Shown here: in pieces, positions 47,273-56,557 of the stretch
Layout: each line of letters starts with the position of its first letter
Numbering within the stretch: the stretch's first letter is position 1
NCBI RefSeq assembly: GCF_022808595.1
Contig: NZ_JAKUCN010000004.1
Location: 248,001 to 312,000, forward strand
Origin: Microvirga solisilvae
GTDB taxonomy: Bacteria; Pseudomonadota; Alphaproteobacteria; Rhizobiales; Beijerinckiaceae
Length of the DNA: 64,000 bases
Direction of reading: 5' to 3'
Translations under genes and position numbers: made by a program
Notes under the pieces: generated by a model
The model's input: only the letters and a program-made list of their open reading frames with translations
Told to the model about the DNA's origin: nothing
Database searches by the model: none

Positions 47273-47671
47273 ATGGTGAGAGAGCCGCGCCAATTCGCAC
47301 GCAGCCTTCGCAAGACGCCCACATCTGCGGAGGACGTGCTGTGGCAGGCGCTCCGGGGACGGCGTTTCCAAGGCCTCAAGTTCAAACGGCAGGTGCCATT
47401 TCTGAATTACACCGTCGATTTTCTTTGCGTGGAGCGGAAGCTGATCGTCGAGGTCGATGGAAAGCAGCATGATTGGTATGCAGATTATGATGCCCGCAGA
47501 ACGGAAGAGATTGAGCGCCATGGCTTTGCGATCATTCGCGTTACAAACGGTGATGTAATGAGCGATTTGGACACTGTTCTGACGAGAATTGCGAAGGCAG
47601 TGGTGCCTTCTGCATCCTCTTTCCCTCACCCCTGGCCCCTCTCCCGCACGGGAGAGGGGGAAAGCGCTTGA
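47273..47671 (+). CDS. DUF559 (Vsr-like endonuclease fold) protein
   Basis: 132 residues. The core TSAEDVLWQALRGRRFQGLKF, FKRQVPFLNYTVDFLCVE, then LIVEVDGKQH is the DUF559 pattern, a restriction-endonuclease-like fold related to very-short-patch repair endonucleases; the Asp in VDFLC and Glu/Asp in VEVDGKQH are the likely metal ligands. The last 16 or so residues (FPHPWPLSRTGEGES) are encoded by repeat copy C, so the original protein was probably shorter. It splits ilvB from the GST and ilvN genes. Start at 47273 or the earlier 47255. Confidence 0.8.
   Translation: MVREPRQFARSLRKTPTSAEDVLWQALRGRRFQGLKFKRQVPFLNYTVDFLCVERKLIVEVDGKQHDWYADYDARRTEEIERHGFAIIRVTNGDVMSDLDTVLTRIAKAVVPSASSFPHPWPLSRTGEGESA
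47623..47662 (+). repeat. Short palindromic repeat, copy C
   Basis: CCCTCACCCC, then CCCCTCTCCC and GGGAGAGGGG arms. Diverged from copies A and B. It overlaps the 3' end of the DUF559 gene and contains the probable ribosome site (AGGGGGAAAG) of the following GST gene. Confidence 0.7.
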
Positions 47672-47673
47672 TC

Positions 47674-48354
47674 ATGCCAACCCTTGTCATCGCCAACAAA
47701 TGTTACTCGTCCTGGTCGCTGCGCCCCTGGCTGCTGATGAAGCAGTTCGGCATTGCCTTCGACGAGATCACGATCCCGCTCGATCTTCCCGACACCAGGG
47801 AGAAGAACCTCAAGTATTCTCCCGCCGGTAAGGTGCCGATCCTCATCGACGGCGATGTGACCGTTTGGGAGAGCATCGCCATCATGGAATATGTGGGCGA
47901 GGTCTTCGGCGTGCCTGCTTGGCCCGAGGACCGCAAGGCTCGCGCCATGGCGCGCTCCATTGCCGCCGAGATGCATGCGGGCTTCCAGGGTCTGCGCAGC
48001 ACCTGCCCGATGAATCTCGGGAAGAAGTTTGCGCAGAAGGATCGCGGCGAGGCCGTCGCAAAGGATGTGGCGCGCTTTGCCGAAATCGTTCGCCAAGCGC
48101 GCGAGCGCTTCGGTGCGGGCGGACCGTTTCTCTTCGGCGCGTTCTCGGCGGCGGACGCCATGTATGCGCCGCTCGTCACGCGTCTCGACACCTATTCCAT
48201 CGCTCTCGATGCACAGGCGCGCGCCTATGTCGATGCGATCCTTTCGCTTCCCGCCTTCCAGGAGTGGCGTGCTGAAGCGCTCAAGGAAAGTTGGATCGTC
48301 GATGCCGACGAGGTCGATGAAGAGCCGATCGAGACTTTCCGCAAAACAGCCTGA
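47674..48354 (+). CDS. Glutathione S-transferase family protein
   Basis: 226 residues. The N-terminal thioredoxin-like domain has CYSSWSLRPWLLMKQFG (Ser/Cys near the active site) and the glutathione-site motif VPILIDGDVTVWESIAIMEY; a helical C-terminal domain with FSAADAMYAPLVTRL follows. It most resembles bacterial beta- or zeta-like GSTs. Start ATG 47674; the TTG at 47668 overlaps the DUF559 stop. Possible role in detoxification; substrate unknown. It lies inside the ilv locus but has no evident role in that pathway. Confidence 0.88.
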   Translation: MPTLVIANKCYSSWSLRPWLLMKQFGIAFDEITIPLDLPDTREKNLKYSPAGKVPILIDGDVTVWESIAIMEYVGEVFGVPAWPEDRKARAMARSIAAEMHAGFQGLRSTCPMNLGKKFAQKDRGEAVAKDVARFAEIVRQARERFGAGGPFLFGAFSAADAMYAPLVTRLDTYSIALDAQARAYVDAILSLPAFQEWRAEALKESWIVDADEVDEEPIETFRKTA

Positions 48355-48382
48355 CACCAGACAATCAAGCCGGACGACAACC

Positions 48383-48928
48383 ATGCTCCAGATGAAAACC
48401 CATTATCCCGATGCGCACCGCGTCGAGCCCGTGAACCGGCATACCCTTGCGGTGGTGGTTGACAATGAGCCGGGCGTTCTCGCCCGCATCGCCGGCCTGT
48501 TCTCGGGCCGCGGCTACAACATCGAAAGCCTCACCGTCACGGAGACGGAGCACGAGGCGCATATCTCGCGCATCACCATCGTCACCACCGGCACGGACAG
48601 CATCATCCAGCAGATCAAGAGCCAGCTGGAACGCCTCGTTCCGGTGCACCGCGTGGTCGATCTTACGCTTACCGGCGAAGCGGTGGAGCGCGAGCTCTGC
48701 CTCGTGAAGGTTGTGGGCAAGGGCGATCACCGCGTGGAAGCCATGCGCCTCGCATCCGCTTTCGGCGCACGCACGCTCGATGCGACGCTCACCTCTTTCG
48801 TCTACGAGTTCACCGGCACGACCGACGAGGTCGAGCGCTTCATCAAGCTGATGACGGCTGTCGGCCTCGTGGAAGTGTCGCGCACCGGCGTTGCAGCTAT
48901 GTCGCGCGGTGCCGAAGGGATCATGTAA
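48383..48928 (+). CDS. ilvN: Acetolactate synthase, small (regulatory) subunit
   Basis: Activates the large subunit and confers valine feedback inhibition. 181 residues with an N-terminal ACT domain, HTLAVVVDNEPGVLARIAG and FSGRGYNIESLTV, and the C-terminal ALS_ss domain (ELCLVKVVGKGDHRVE). Starts 28 bases after the GST gene, so the two may be cotranscribed. The ATG at 48392 is an alternative (three codons shorter). Confidence 0.95.
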   Translation: MLQMKTHYPDAHRVEPVNRHTLAVVVDNEPGVLARIAGLFSGRGYNIESLTVTETEHEAHISRITIVTTGTDSIIQQIKSQLERLVPVHRVVDLTLTGEAVERELCLVKVVGKGDHRVEAMRLASAFGARTLDATLTSFVYEFTGTTDEVERFIKLMTAVGLVEVSRTGVAAMSRGAEGIM

Positions 48929-48934
48929 AAGCCC

Positions 48935-49480
48935 TTAACCCCTGAACTCGCTCTCTTTCAGAAAGGCTTCCTCCTCCGGCGTCGTCTCTCGTTCGAGAAT
49001 GGCGTTGCGGTGGGGGAAGCGGCCGAAACGGGCGACGATGTCGTGGTGGTGGCGCGCCCACTTAGCGGAATCCTCGCCGAGGGTTTCGTTCAAGGCCACC
49101 GAGCGTTCCTGATGCCGCAAGGACTCGGAATGCATGAAGGGCAGGTAGAAGAAACGGCGGAACTCCGGTTCCACCTTGTGATCGAAACCCCGCTCGATGG
49201 CGCGATCCGCGACCATCAACGCGACGGGATCGGTCTTGTAGGTCTCGCGCTGTCCCCGGAACATGTTTCGCGGGAACTGATCGAGAAGAATGATCACGGC
49301 GAGCGCGCCTTCCGGGGTGAGCTCCCATTCGTTGAGGTCACCCCGCGCGGCGGCCTCGTAGGTGGGCATGAAACGGTCACGGCAGGCCTGGTCGAAGGCA
49401 TCGTCCTTCGAGAACCACTTGTCGGGTCCGGCTTCTTTCCAGAAGGCAAGGACTTCATCGGCTGTGGCGATCTGCGACAT
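48935..49480 (-). CDS. DUF924 family protein
   Basis: 181 residues, with FWKEAGPDKWFSKDDAFD, LLDQFPRNMFRGQRETYKTD and FFYLPFMHSESLRHQE, which together are the DUF924 signature. Function unknown; the fold is a helical bundle resembling TPR proteins. ATG 49480 chosen over the opening at 49525. Convergent with ilvN, ends seven bases apart. Confidence 0.9.
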   Translation of the reverse strand: MSQIATADEVLAFWKEAGPDKWFSKDDAFDQACRDRFMPTYEAAARGDLNEWELTPEGALAVIILLDQFPRNMFRGQRETYKTDPVALMVADRAIERGFDHKVEPEFRRFFYLPFMHSESLRHQERSVALNETLGEDSAKWARHHHDIVARFGRFPHRNAILERETTPEEEAFLKESEFRG

Positions 49481-49563
49481 GACATGGCCCCTTTTCGATA
49501 CGGCAAATCTGCGGTCTTCCTGCAAGACCGCGGTGATGGCTTCTATTTAGTGTGTCTCGTCTG

Positions 49564-50817
49564 ATGTCCAAGACAGGAAAGCCTCTTGACATTGCTATTG
49601 CCGGATGCGGACCGGCAGGCCTTGCCGCTGCGCTCTTCCTGTCGCGCGCTGGTCATCGCGTTACGCTTTTCGATCAGTTCGACGAGCCGCGGCCTCTCGG
49701 TTCCGGCCTGATCCTGCAACCGACCGGCCTTGCCGTTCTCGCAGAACTCGGCCTTGATGCGCAGATCCTCGCGCTCGGCCAACGCATCGACAGATTGTAT
49801 GGGCGCGTGTCCAAGACGCAGCGCATCGTTCTCGATGTTCGCTATGCGACGCTTGGGCCCGAGATGTTTGGTCTTGCCGTTCATCGCTCGGCTCTATTCT
49901 CGGTTCTTTACGATGCCGTGCGGCGTGCAGGCATTGCCGTTGAGACGGGCCGCAAGATTTCCGGCGCTGAGCGCGTCTCGGATTCCTGCCTGCGTCTGGT
50001 GCACGAAGAAGGACGCTCCTCCGGCCCGTTCGATCTCGTCATCGATGCGCTCGGTGTCCGCAGCACGCTGACGTCGATCTTCGATCCTTCGCATAAACCG
50101 CGCGCCGATCTCACCTATGGCGCCCTGTGGGCGACGCTGCCCTGGCCTGCGCAAGGCTTCGATCTGCATTCGCTCGAACAGCGCTACGAACGCTCGAGCG
50201 CCATGATCGGCGTGCTGCCCATCGGACGCGCGCAGCCTCATGGGCCAGACCTTGCGGCGTTGTTCTGGAGCATTAAGCCGCCCTCATATCAGCAATGGCT
50301 CGATGATGGCCTCGATGCTTGGAAGAGCAATGTCCTGCGCCTGTGGCCCCAAACGGAGCCGCTTCTGAACACGATCCGGCATCCTGATGAACTGACGCTT
50401 GCTCGCTATTGCCACAGCACCTTAGCGAGCCCCATTGCCCCCGGCGCTGTCGCCATCGGCGATGCAGCCCATGCGGCGAGCCCGCAGCTGGGGCAGGGGG
50501 CGAACATGGCCCTGCTCGATGCGCGGGCGCTCGCTCTGGCTTTGGAGGAGGCCCCGGATCTGGAAACCGCCCTCAAGGCCTATGCAAGGGCGCGGCGGCC
50601 CCATGTGCGGTTTTACCAAGCCCTTAGCTTCGGGTTTACGCCGGCCTATCAATCCGATAGCCGCTTTCTGCCGGTCCTGCGGGACTGGGTGATCGCTCCC
50701 GCGACCCGTCTGCCCGGAATTCGTAAATTCGTCGCCGCTTCCGTCGCCGGAATCGCGCTCGACCCGAGAACTCACCTGCGTCTGCCATCACCGATAAAGG
50801 AGGCGGTCAGCATGTGA
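49564..50817 (+). CDS. FAD-dependent monooxygenase
   Basis: 417-residue class A flavoprotein monooxygenase. The GxGxxG FAD motif is IAIAGCGPAGLAAALFLS, and the second FAD motif, with the conserved GD, is GAVAIGDAAHAASPQLGQGA. The nearest named relatives are salicylate/UbiH-type hydroxylases, but the substrate is not clear from sequence. A C-terminal region of about 60 residues follows the core. ATG 49564 chosen; a GTG at 49552 is an alternative. It has no obvious functional link to the ilv genes. Confidence 0.85.
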   Translation: MSKTGKPLDIAIAGCGPAGLAAALFLSRAGHRVTLFDQFDEPRPLGSGLILQPTGLAVLAELGLDAQILALGQRIDRLYGRVSKTQRIVLDVRYATLGPEMFGLAVHRSALFSVLYDAVRRAGIAVETGRKISGAERVSDSCLRLVHEEGRSSGPFDLVIDALGVRSTLTSIFDPSHKPRADLTYGALWATLPWPAQGFDLHSLEQRYERSSAMIGVLPIGRAQPHGPDLAALFWSIKPPSYQQWLDDGLDAWKSNVLRLWPQTEPLLNTIRHPDELTLARYCHSTLASPIAPGAVAIGDAAHAASPQLGQGANMALLDARALALALEEAPDLETALKAYARARRPHVRFYQALSFGFTPAYQSDSRFLPVLRDWVIAPATRLPGIRKFVAASVAGIALDPRTHLRLPSPIKEAVSM

Positions 50818-51012
50818 GGTGAAGACAAGGTTCGTTGCTCCGGCAACGGCCTTCTGCACCAAGTGCGCAGCATTTGATGCAAAAACAGCTTGTCAGCGCA
50901 GTTTTGTTCGCTAAAAGCGGCGCCAGACAAATAATTGTTGCGCAAATCCTCGAAAAGGGCGTGTGCAACACAACGAAGACCGGGCCGAAAGCCCCCTGAA
51001 CACAAGGACTAG

Positions 51013-52038
<1,026 letters not shown>

Positions 52039-52060
52039 TCTCGCACAATCGCGAACGAAA

Positions 52061-52091
52061 AAGGGGCGGAAATTTCCGCCCCTTCTTTTTT
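52061..52091 (+). terminator. Rho-independent terminator of ilvC
   Basis: Ten-bp perfect stem (52061-52070 with 52075-52084), AATT loop and a C-TTTTTTT tail, 22 bases after the ilvC stop. Confidence 0.92.
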
Positions 52092-52107
52092 GTCTGTCTT
52101 TAGCGGA

Positions 52108-52461
52108 TCAGAGCGAGTGCCCGACCAGGGAGGCCACCGCGATAAGCGCGCAGAGATGAAAGCCCACGCTCGGGCGGCGGCGGATCCAGAAATGGAAGAG
52201 GCCGGCGCAGGCTGTCAGCACCACAAGCAGAAGCCAGGTGCCCTGAGCGATGTGGTTCATACTCATCACACCACCCAGCGTCTTGCCGACGGTCCAAGTG
52301 TCGACAAACCAGAGAGCGGCGAACAGGATGGCTGCGATCTTCCACTCGTAGTGGCGCCAGGTTTCCGGCAGGCCAGCCATGGTGAGTTCGGTCGGGATCT
52401 GCTCTTCCAGGGAATCGTCTTCGTCGTACCAGGCGTACGTGTGTTGAGGGACCTGTCCCAT
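52108..52461 (-). CDS. Membrane protein of unknown function
   Basis: 117 residues with a hydrophilic, acidic N-terminus (EDDSLEEQIPTE), then about three membrane helices (IAAILFAALWFVDTW, TWLLLVVLTACAGLFHFWI, FHLCALIAVASLVGHSL). The last bases lie 16 bases from the ilvC terminator, convergent. No family recognised. Its start codon and ribosome site are inside a long hairpin (52461-52517), so translation may be controlled by RNA structure. Confidence 0.65.
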   Translation of the reverse strand: MGQVPQHTYAWYDEDDSLEEQIPTELTMAGLPETWRHYEWKIAAILFAALWFVDTWTVGKTLGGVMSMNHIAQGTWLLLVVLTACAGLFHFWIRRRPSVGFHLCALIAVASLVGHSL

Positions 52462-52517
52462 GGCAATGCTTCCGTAATGTTATATCTTGGCAATAACATT
52501 ACGGAAGGCATTTGCCA
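52461..52517 (-). promoter_or_regulatory. Long inverted repeat covering the ribosome site of the 52461 gene
   Basis: A perfect 15-bp core (52469-52483 with 52493-52507), nine-base loop, extended by about eight bp on each side with two single-base bulges. In the minus-strand mRNA the hairpin ends at the A of the AUG, and the GGAAG ribosome site lies in its 3' arm. Structure seen in sequence; regulatory function inferred. Confidence 0.6.
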
Positions 52518-52567
52518 CCTCCGGGAATGAAGGGGATTTAATCAGGAAAACTGAAAATAGGCCGTTC

Positions 52568-52723
52568 TTACTGCTGGTTGCTCTTGGTGTTGGCGGCCTT
52601 GTTGTTGTCCTGCTTGCCGGGGTCCTTGCGATTCTTCATCGTGCCGCCGGAGCCGCGGATGTGATCGCCCGGATGCTTCTTGCTCTCGCCCGAGTTGTCG
52701 CCGTTCATCTTGCCTTTGCCCAT
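52568..52723 (-). CDS. 51-residue hydrophilic protein
   Basis: Start ATG 52723 has a clear GGAGG site. Sequence is almost entirely polar: GKGKMNGDNSGESKKHPGD then RGSGGTMKNRKDPGKQDNNK, with Lys, Asn, Gly and Ser and almost no hydrophobic residues, so it is probably disordered. No family known to me. Such stress-related small proteins are common in rhizobia; an EcfG-like sequence lies upstream (52751-52775). Confidence 0.55.
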   Translation of the reverse strand: MGKGKMNGDNSGESKKHPGDHIRGSGGTMKNRKDPGKQDNNKAANTKSNQQ

Positions 52724-52750
52724 GGGAAACCTCCGTTGCAATGGGAGGTC

Positions 52751-52775
52751 AATGAGCCTCGGCAAGCCCGGTTCC
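52751..52775 (-). promoter_or_regulatory. Weak EcfG-like promoter for the 51-residue protein
   Basis: On the minus strand GGAAC (52775-52771), a 16-base spacer and CATT (52754-52751). Differs from the GGAAC-N16-CGTT consensus at one base of the -10. About 28 bases before the ATG. Confidence 0.3.
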
Positions 52776-52777
52776 CC

Positions 52778-53299
52778 TCACCAGGCCAGATAGCGCGCGA
52801 GGCCCGAGCCGGGTGCAAGGAGGGCGAAAGCCCAGACAGAGGCCGAGGCCATGTTGGCGGATTGAAAGAGCACGCGCGGCATCAGGAAGATGCCGGCAAC
52901 AAGGGGGACGACGGCCCGCGTCGGGCCGAAGAAGCGGCCGAGGAAAACTGCCCAGGGGCCGAAACGCTCGAAGAACCTCTCGCCTCTCTCAATGAGGCCC
53001 GGGTTCCGCGAGAGAGGCCAGACGGCATAAGCCTTCTTCTTCACCTTGAAGCCGATCTCGTATGAGAGCCAGGCGCTCAGGAAAGCGCCTGTCGCCGCGC
53101 CCAGCCAGACCTGCCAGAACGGAACCTCCGCCGCCGCCAGCGCGAAGCCCACAGCCACGAGAATGCCAATCATCGGCAGAACGAGGGAAATGAAAGCAAA
53201 GGATTCCGCAAAGGTCATGATGGCCACGATCAAGGGCGCATAGGCCTGATGGGCGCGGATGAAATCCAGGATGGCGGTGGTGACAGTGTCGAGGTTCAC
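52778..53299 (-). CDS. DedA/VTT family membrane protein
   Basis: 173 residues with four or five hydrophobic segments. FAFISLVLPMIGILVAVGFAL and the motif FLGRFFGPTRAVVPLVAGIFLM, with the conserved basic/Gly pattern, place it in the DedA family. Members support membrane integrity and undecaprenyl-phosphate/lipid handling. Start is GTG at 53299, with an AAAGGA site eight bases earlier. An opening at 53341 would add 14 residues. Confidence 0.85.
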   Translation of the reverse strand: MNLDTVTTAILDFIRAHQAYAPLIVAIMTFAESFAFISLVLPMIGILVAVGFALAAAEVPFWQVWLGAATGAFLSAWLSYEIGFKVKKKAYAVWPLSRNPGLIERGERFFERFGPWAVFLGRFFGPTRAVVPLVAGIFLMPRVLFQSANMASASVWAFALLAPGSGLARYLAW

Positions 53300-53442
53300 G
53301 GGGCGTCCTTTCGCGTGCCCTTGTAAACCATGGCGGGGCATGGGGCCACATCTCGCCTTCCGTGATGAAAAAGATCACATCACGTCATTTGAAGCAGGAT
53401 CGCCGATGCGCTAACCCAAGGGGGAGAAGGGGGCCTTACGCC

Positions 53443-54291
53443 ATGAATGTTCTCTCGATCCAGTCGCATGTCGCCTATGGTCATGTGGGCAATGCATCCG
53501 CTGTCTTTCCGATGCAGCGCCTCGGCGTCGAGGTCTGGCCCATCCATACGGTGCAGTTCTCCAACCATACGGGCTACGGTTCCTGGAAAGGCCGCGTCTT
53601 CGACGGTCCTGCCATCGAGGAGCTTGTCGAGGGCATCGCCGAGCGTGGCGTGCTTGAGCGGTGCGACGGCGTGCTCTCCGGCTATATGGGCTCCGCCGAT
53701 ATCGGCAACGCAATCCTCTCCGCCGTGGCGCGGGTGCGAGCCCTCAACCCCGAGGCGCTTTATTGCTGCGATCCGGTGATCGGCGATGTGGGACGCGGTG
53801 TCTTCGTGCGCCCAGGCATTCCGGAATTCATGCGCGATCAGGCTGTGCCCGCCGCCGACATCATCACGCCGAACCAGTTCGAGCTGGATTATCTCTCAGG
53901 ACAAACGACGCAGACCTTGAGCGACGTGAAGCAGGCGGTCTCCGCCGTGCAGAAGCTCGGCCCCAAGGCCGTGCTCGTGACATCGGTCGAGGCAAAGGAG
54001 ACGCCCTCAGATGCCATCGATCTCATCGCAGGCGAAGGCGGGCGCTTCTGGCGCGTGCGCACGCCGAAGCTCTCCTTGAGCGTGAATGGGGCGGGTGATG
54101 CCATCGCCGCTCTCTTCTTCGTGCACTACGCCCGTTCCCGCTCCGCCGCGACGGCTCTTGCCGAAGCATCCGCCTCTGTCTACGGCTTGTTGAAGCGCAC
54201 GGAGGAAGCAGGGTCGCGCGAGATCCTCACCATCGCAGCGCAGGACGAGTTCGTTTCGCCCACTCACCGTTTCACGCCGGAAGAGGTTTGA
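53443..54291 (+). CDS. pdxY: Pyridoxal kinase
   Basis: Phosphorylates pyridoxal in the vitamin B6 salvage route. 282 residues. [20 protein letters not shown] is the family N-terminus; the ATP-binding end has [14 protein letters not shown]. PdxY/PdxK type of the ribokinase superfamily. Start ATG 53443; the upstream opening is rejected. Six bases before phzF; with the following NUDIX gene it looks like a three-gene operon. Confidence 0.93.
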   Translation: MNVLSIQSHVAYGHVGNASAVFPMQRLGVEVWPIHTVQFSNHTGYGSWKGRVFDGPAIEELVEGIAERGVLERCDGVLSGYMGSADIGNAILSAVARVRALNPEALYCCDPVIGDVGRGVFVRPGIPEFMRDQAVPAADIITPNQFELDYLSGQTTQTLSDVKQAVSAVQKLGPKAVLVTSVEAKETPSDAIDLIAGEGGRFWRVRTPKLSLSVNGAGDAIAALFFVHYARSRSAATALAEASASVYGLLKRTEEAGSREILTIAAQDEFVSPTHRFTPEEV

Positions 54292-54296
54292 TCCGC

Positions 54297-55202
54297 ATGA
54301 ATCGTCGCTTCATCACACTCGATGTGTTCACATCGGAGCGTTTCGCCGGAAATCCTTTGGCCGTCGTGCTCGATGCGGAAGGCCTCGACGATGCCCGCAT
54401 GCAGATTATCGCGAAGGAGTTCAACCTCTCCGAGACGGTCTTCGTGTTCCCGCCGGAGGATCCGCACCAGCGCGCCGACATCCGCATCTTCACGGTTGCA
54501 CGGGAGCTTCCGTTCGCTGGTCATCCCACGGTGGGAACAGCAGTGCTACTCGCGTTGCTCGACCGGAACGGCGAGCCGGGCGCCGTGGCTTTCGGCTTGA
54601 AGGAAAAAGTCGGCATTGTGCCCTGCGTGGCTGAGGTGAGGGATGCATTGAGCGGCGTGGCGCGCTTCCGCTTGCCGCGTCTTCCGTTCTCCTGGGGCGA
54701 GGGCAAGGAGAGCACCGATTGCGCCTGGGCGCTTGGTCTCGATCCGAAGGAAATCGGTTTCGCGCGTCATGTGCCGAGCAGGCATTCCGCGGGTGTCGCT
54801 TACGATCTCGTGCCGGTCGCATCGCTCGATGCCCTGGCGCGCGCCTATCCGAAGGGTGAGGCCTTCGACAAGGCCTTCTCCGACAGCGATCATCCGGCGG
54901 CTTACGTGTATACGCGCGTGCCGAATGCGGAGGGCTTGCGCTTCCGCGCTCGCATGTTCGGTCCCGGCATGGGCGTCCTCGAGGATCCGGCGACCGGCTC
55001 GGCGGCAGCGGCTTTCACCGGCGCGCTCATGCAATGCGAGCCTCTGGGCGATGGCGAGCACAACATCGTCATCGAGCAGGGCGTCGAGATGGGACGCCCG
55101 AGCGAGATCCGCTTGCAAATGACGATCAAGAACGGTGCGCTCGTTTCCGCCGAGATTGGCGGCGGCGCCGTCATGGTCATGCGCGGCGAGATCGTCGCGT
55201 GA
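54297..55202 (+). CDS. PhzF family isomerase-like protein
   Basis: 301 residues with the catalytic Glu46 in [12 protein letters not shown], the substrate loop [14 protein letters not shown], and the C-terminal [19 protein letters not shown], all typical of the PhzF/YddE family (diaminopimelate-epimerase-like fold). Named for phenazine biosynthesis, but nothing else of that pathway is here, so the substrate is unknown. Start ATG 54297, AGAGG eleven bases upstream; a TTG at 54288 overlaps the pdxY stop. Confidence 0.9.
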   Translation: MNRRFITLDVFTSERFAGNPLAVVLDAEGLDDARMQIIAKEFNLSETVFVFPPEDPHQRADIRIFTVARELPFAGHPTVGTAVLLALLDRNGEPGAVAFGLKEKVGIVPCVAEVRDALSGVARFRLPRLPFSWGEGKESTDCAWALGLDPKEIGFARHVPSRHSAGVAYDLVPVASLDALARAYPKGEAFDKAFSDSDHPAAYVYTRVPNAEGLRFRARMFGPGMGVLEDPATGSAAAAFTGALMQCEPLGDGEHNIVIEQGVEMGRPSEIRLQMTIKNGALVSAEIGGGAVMVMRGEIVA

Positions 55203-55912
55203 AGCGCGATCTCATGATCCATCGCGTCTCGCGGGTCGAGGCGCGCTGCGTGCCCATGACATGGGAATGGGCCGAGCAGAACCGCGAGCTCATCGCGGCG
55301 AACTGGAAACGCCGCACCGCGGACAAGCCGAAGATGTTCAATGGGCGCGTGCTGCTGCTCAACAATGTGGAATTCGAGCAGGATCTGCTGCGCAACACCT
55401 ATTTCGAAACCGATTACGCGGATTTCGTCGCGTGGATCGACAATCAATATCCGGACGACACCATCGCCAACGGCTTCGCCATGGGCGCGCTGCGCGGATC
55501 GGACGGCGCCTTCATCTGCGGAATCATGGGCGCGCATACGACGAATGCGGGCCGCATCTATTTCGCCGCAGGCACGCCCGATCTGTCGGACCTCAGACCC
55601 GATGGCACCGTCGATCTCGCAACGAGCCTCATTCGCGAGTTGGAAGAGGAAACAGGGCTGCGGGAAGGCGATTTTCACGTCGACGATGAATGGATCATCG
55701 TCCAGCGTTGGCCGACCATCGCGCTCATGCGCATGGTGACCATGCCCGTGACGGCGGAGGAGGGCGCGAAGATCATTCGCGCCAACATCGCCAAGGACCC
55801 GGAGCCGGAATTGCAGGACGTTAAGATCGTCCGCGGCTTGGAGGACATCGATCCGAAGACGATGCCCTTATTCCTTCAAACCTTCTTCGAGTGGGTCTTC
55901 ACTCACACATAA
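55199..55912 (+). CDS. NUDIX hydrolase domain protein, degenerate box
   Basis: 237 residues from GTG 55199, which overlaps the phzF stop; ATG 55214 would give a start with IHRVSRVEARC. The catalytic half of the NUDIX box is present as RELEEETGL, but the preceding Glu of the GxxxxxE half appears to be Thr (GTVDLAT). The N-terminal half (MFNGRVLLLNNVEFEQDLLRN) does not match a family I can name. Its end overlaps the lipoprotein gene by ten bases, convergent. Confidence 0.75.
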   Translation: MKRDLMIHRVSRVEARCVPMTWEWAEQNRELIAANWKRRTADKPKMFNGRVLLLNNVEFEQDLLRNTYFETDYADFVAWIDNQYPDDTIANGFAMGALRGSDGAFICGIMGAHTTNAGRIYFAAGTPDLSDLRPDGTVDLATSLIRELEEETGLREGDFHVDDEWIIVQRWPTIALMRMVTMPVTAEEGAKIIRANIAKDPEPELQDVKIVRGLEDIDPKTMPLFLQTFFEWVFTHT

Positions 55913-56235
55913 CCGTGACGGGCCTTCGTCGCCCTGATCATGCGCTGGGCCTCCGCATCGCGTCCGGCAGCGCAAGCCGCTTCCGCTTGGCCGATTTCCT
56001 TGTCGACCCGGTTGTAGACCGACTGGCCCACATGGCCCATGGCGAGGTCGTTGCTCATCACGGCCCGATAGCGGGCGATCTCAGCCCCGCAGCCGGAGCC
56101 TTCCGGCATGCGGAAGCTCGAGGGTGTGACGCTCGTATTGGCCGGGGTGGGGCCGGAGGCTGTCTGGTTGCAGGCGGCAAGCGGCAGGGCTGCCAGACCG
56201 GTCAGGCACAGGCTGCGGATCGCGTTCTTCATCAT
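55903..56235 (-). CDS. Putative lipoprotein
   Basis: 110 residues: lipoprotein signal with lipobox LAAC (Cys22), a Thr/Ser/Pro linker, then a small Ala-rich domain with CGAEIARYRAVMSNDLAMGH. GAGGTG lies before ATG 56235. Function unknown; likely an outer- or inner-membrane-anchored protein. Its end overlaps the NUDIX gene by ten bases. Confidence 0.75.
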   Translation of the reverse strand: MMKNAIRSLCLTGLAALPLAACNQTASGPTPANTSVTPSSFRMPEGSGCGAEIARYRAVMSNDLAMGHVGQSVYNRVDKEIGQAEAACAAGRDAEAQRMIRATKARHGYV

Positions 56236-56380
56236 GGGCACCTCATGCTGGGTTGGATGGTCGGAGTAAAAGCCGAGCTTGCCTTGATCTAGAGCATTTC
56301 AGCGGCCGTCCAGGGCAGGGGCCTTCAGGGTATTTCCTATACAATCGTCGAGGTTCCCGCTTTTCGTTTGTTTCAAGCGC

Positions 56381-56409
56381 TTGCCATTCCACGGACCGCC
56401 CGTTACAAC
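56381..56409 (+). promoter_or_regulatory. Promoter of the leuA leader
   Basis: TTGCCA (56381-56386), 17-base spacer, TACAAC (56404-56409). The start point would be near 56416, about 46 bases before the leader ORF. Confidence 0.5.
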
Positions 56410-56461
56410 CATGCCCGTTGTTCGCGGGCTTGCGCCGCGGCTTTTGGAGGAATGGGCAGCG

Positions 56462-56557
56462 ATGGCAATCGGCTCCCACAGCGCTGGAATGAACGGCACC
56501 GCTTCTGCGGCCGGCCGCGCGCTTCTCCTTGGCCTCCTTCTCCTTAGCTGCCCCTGA
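56462..56557 (+). CDS. leuA leader peptide, attenuation control
   Basis: A 31-residue ORF with GGAGG eleven bases upstream. Residues 21-28 are LLLGLLLL, seven leucines of eight, encoded by CTT and CTC codons, and the frame ends at TGA 56555-56557. A terminator-like hairpin follows and leuA starts 119 bases later. This matches ribosome-mediated attenuation of leuA as known in alphaproteobacteria: charged tRNA-Leu shortage stalls the ribosome and relieves termination. A second ORF from ATG 56452 in another frame is rejected because its ribosome spacing is one base. Confidence 0.85.
   Translation: MAIGSHSAGMNGTASAAGRALLLGLLLLSCP

Noticed and set aside
47222..47662. CRISPR-like arrangement suggested by repeated short palindromes
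   Set aside because: Only two inverted copies flank one gene; there are no regular spacers and no cas genes.
50877..50999. A 40-residue frame before ilvC that might be an attenuation leader
   Set aside because: Branched-chain residues are scattered (L5, V6, V9, I20, I21, V22, I25, L26), there is no terminator hairpin between it and ilvC, and it ends only 19 bases before the ilvC start.
56452..56550. Second ORF from ATG 56452 upstream of leuA
   Set aside because: Its ribosome site would be one base away, it has no run of Leu codons, and it overlaps the better leader in another frame.
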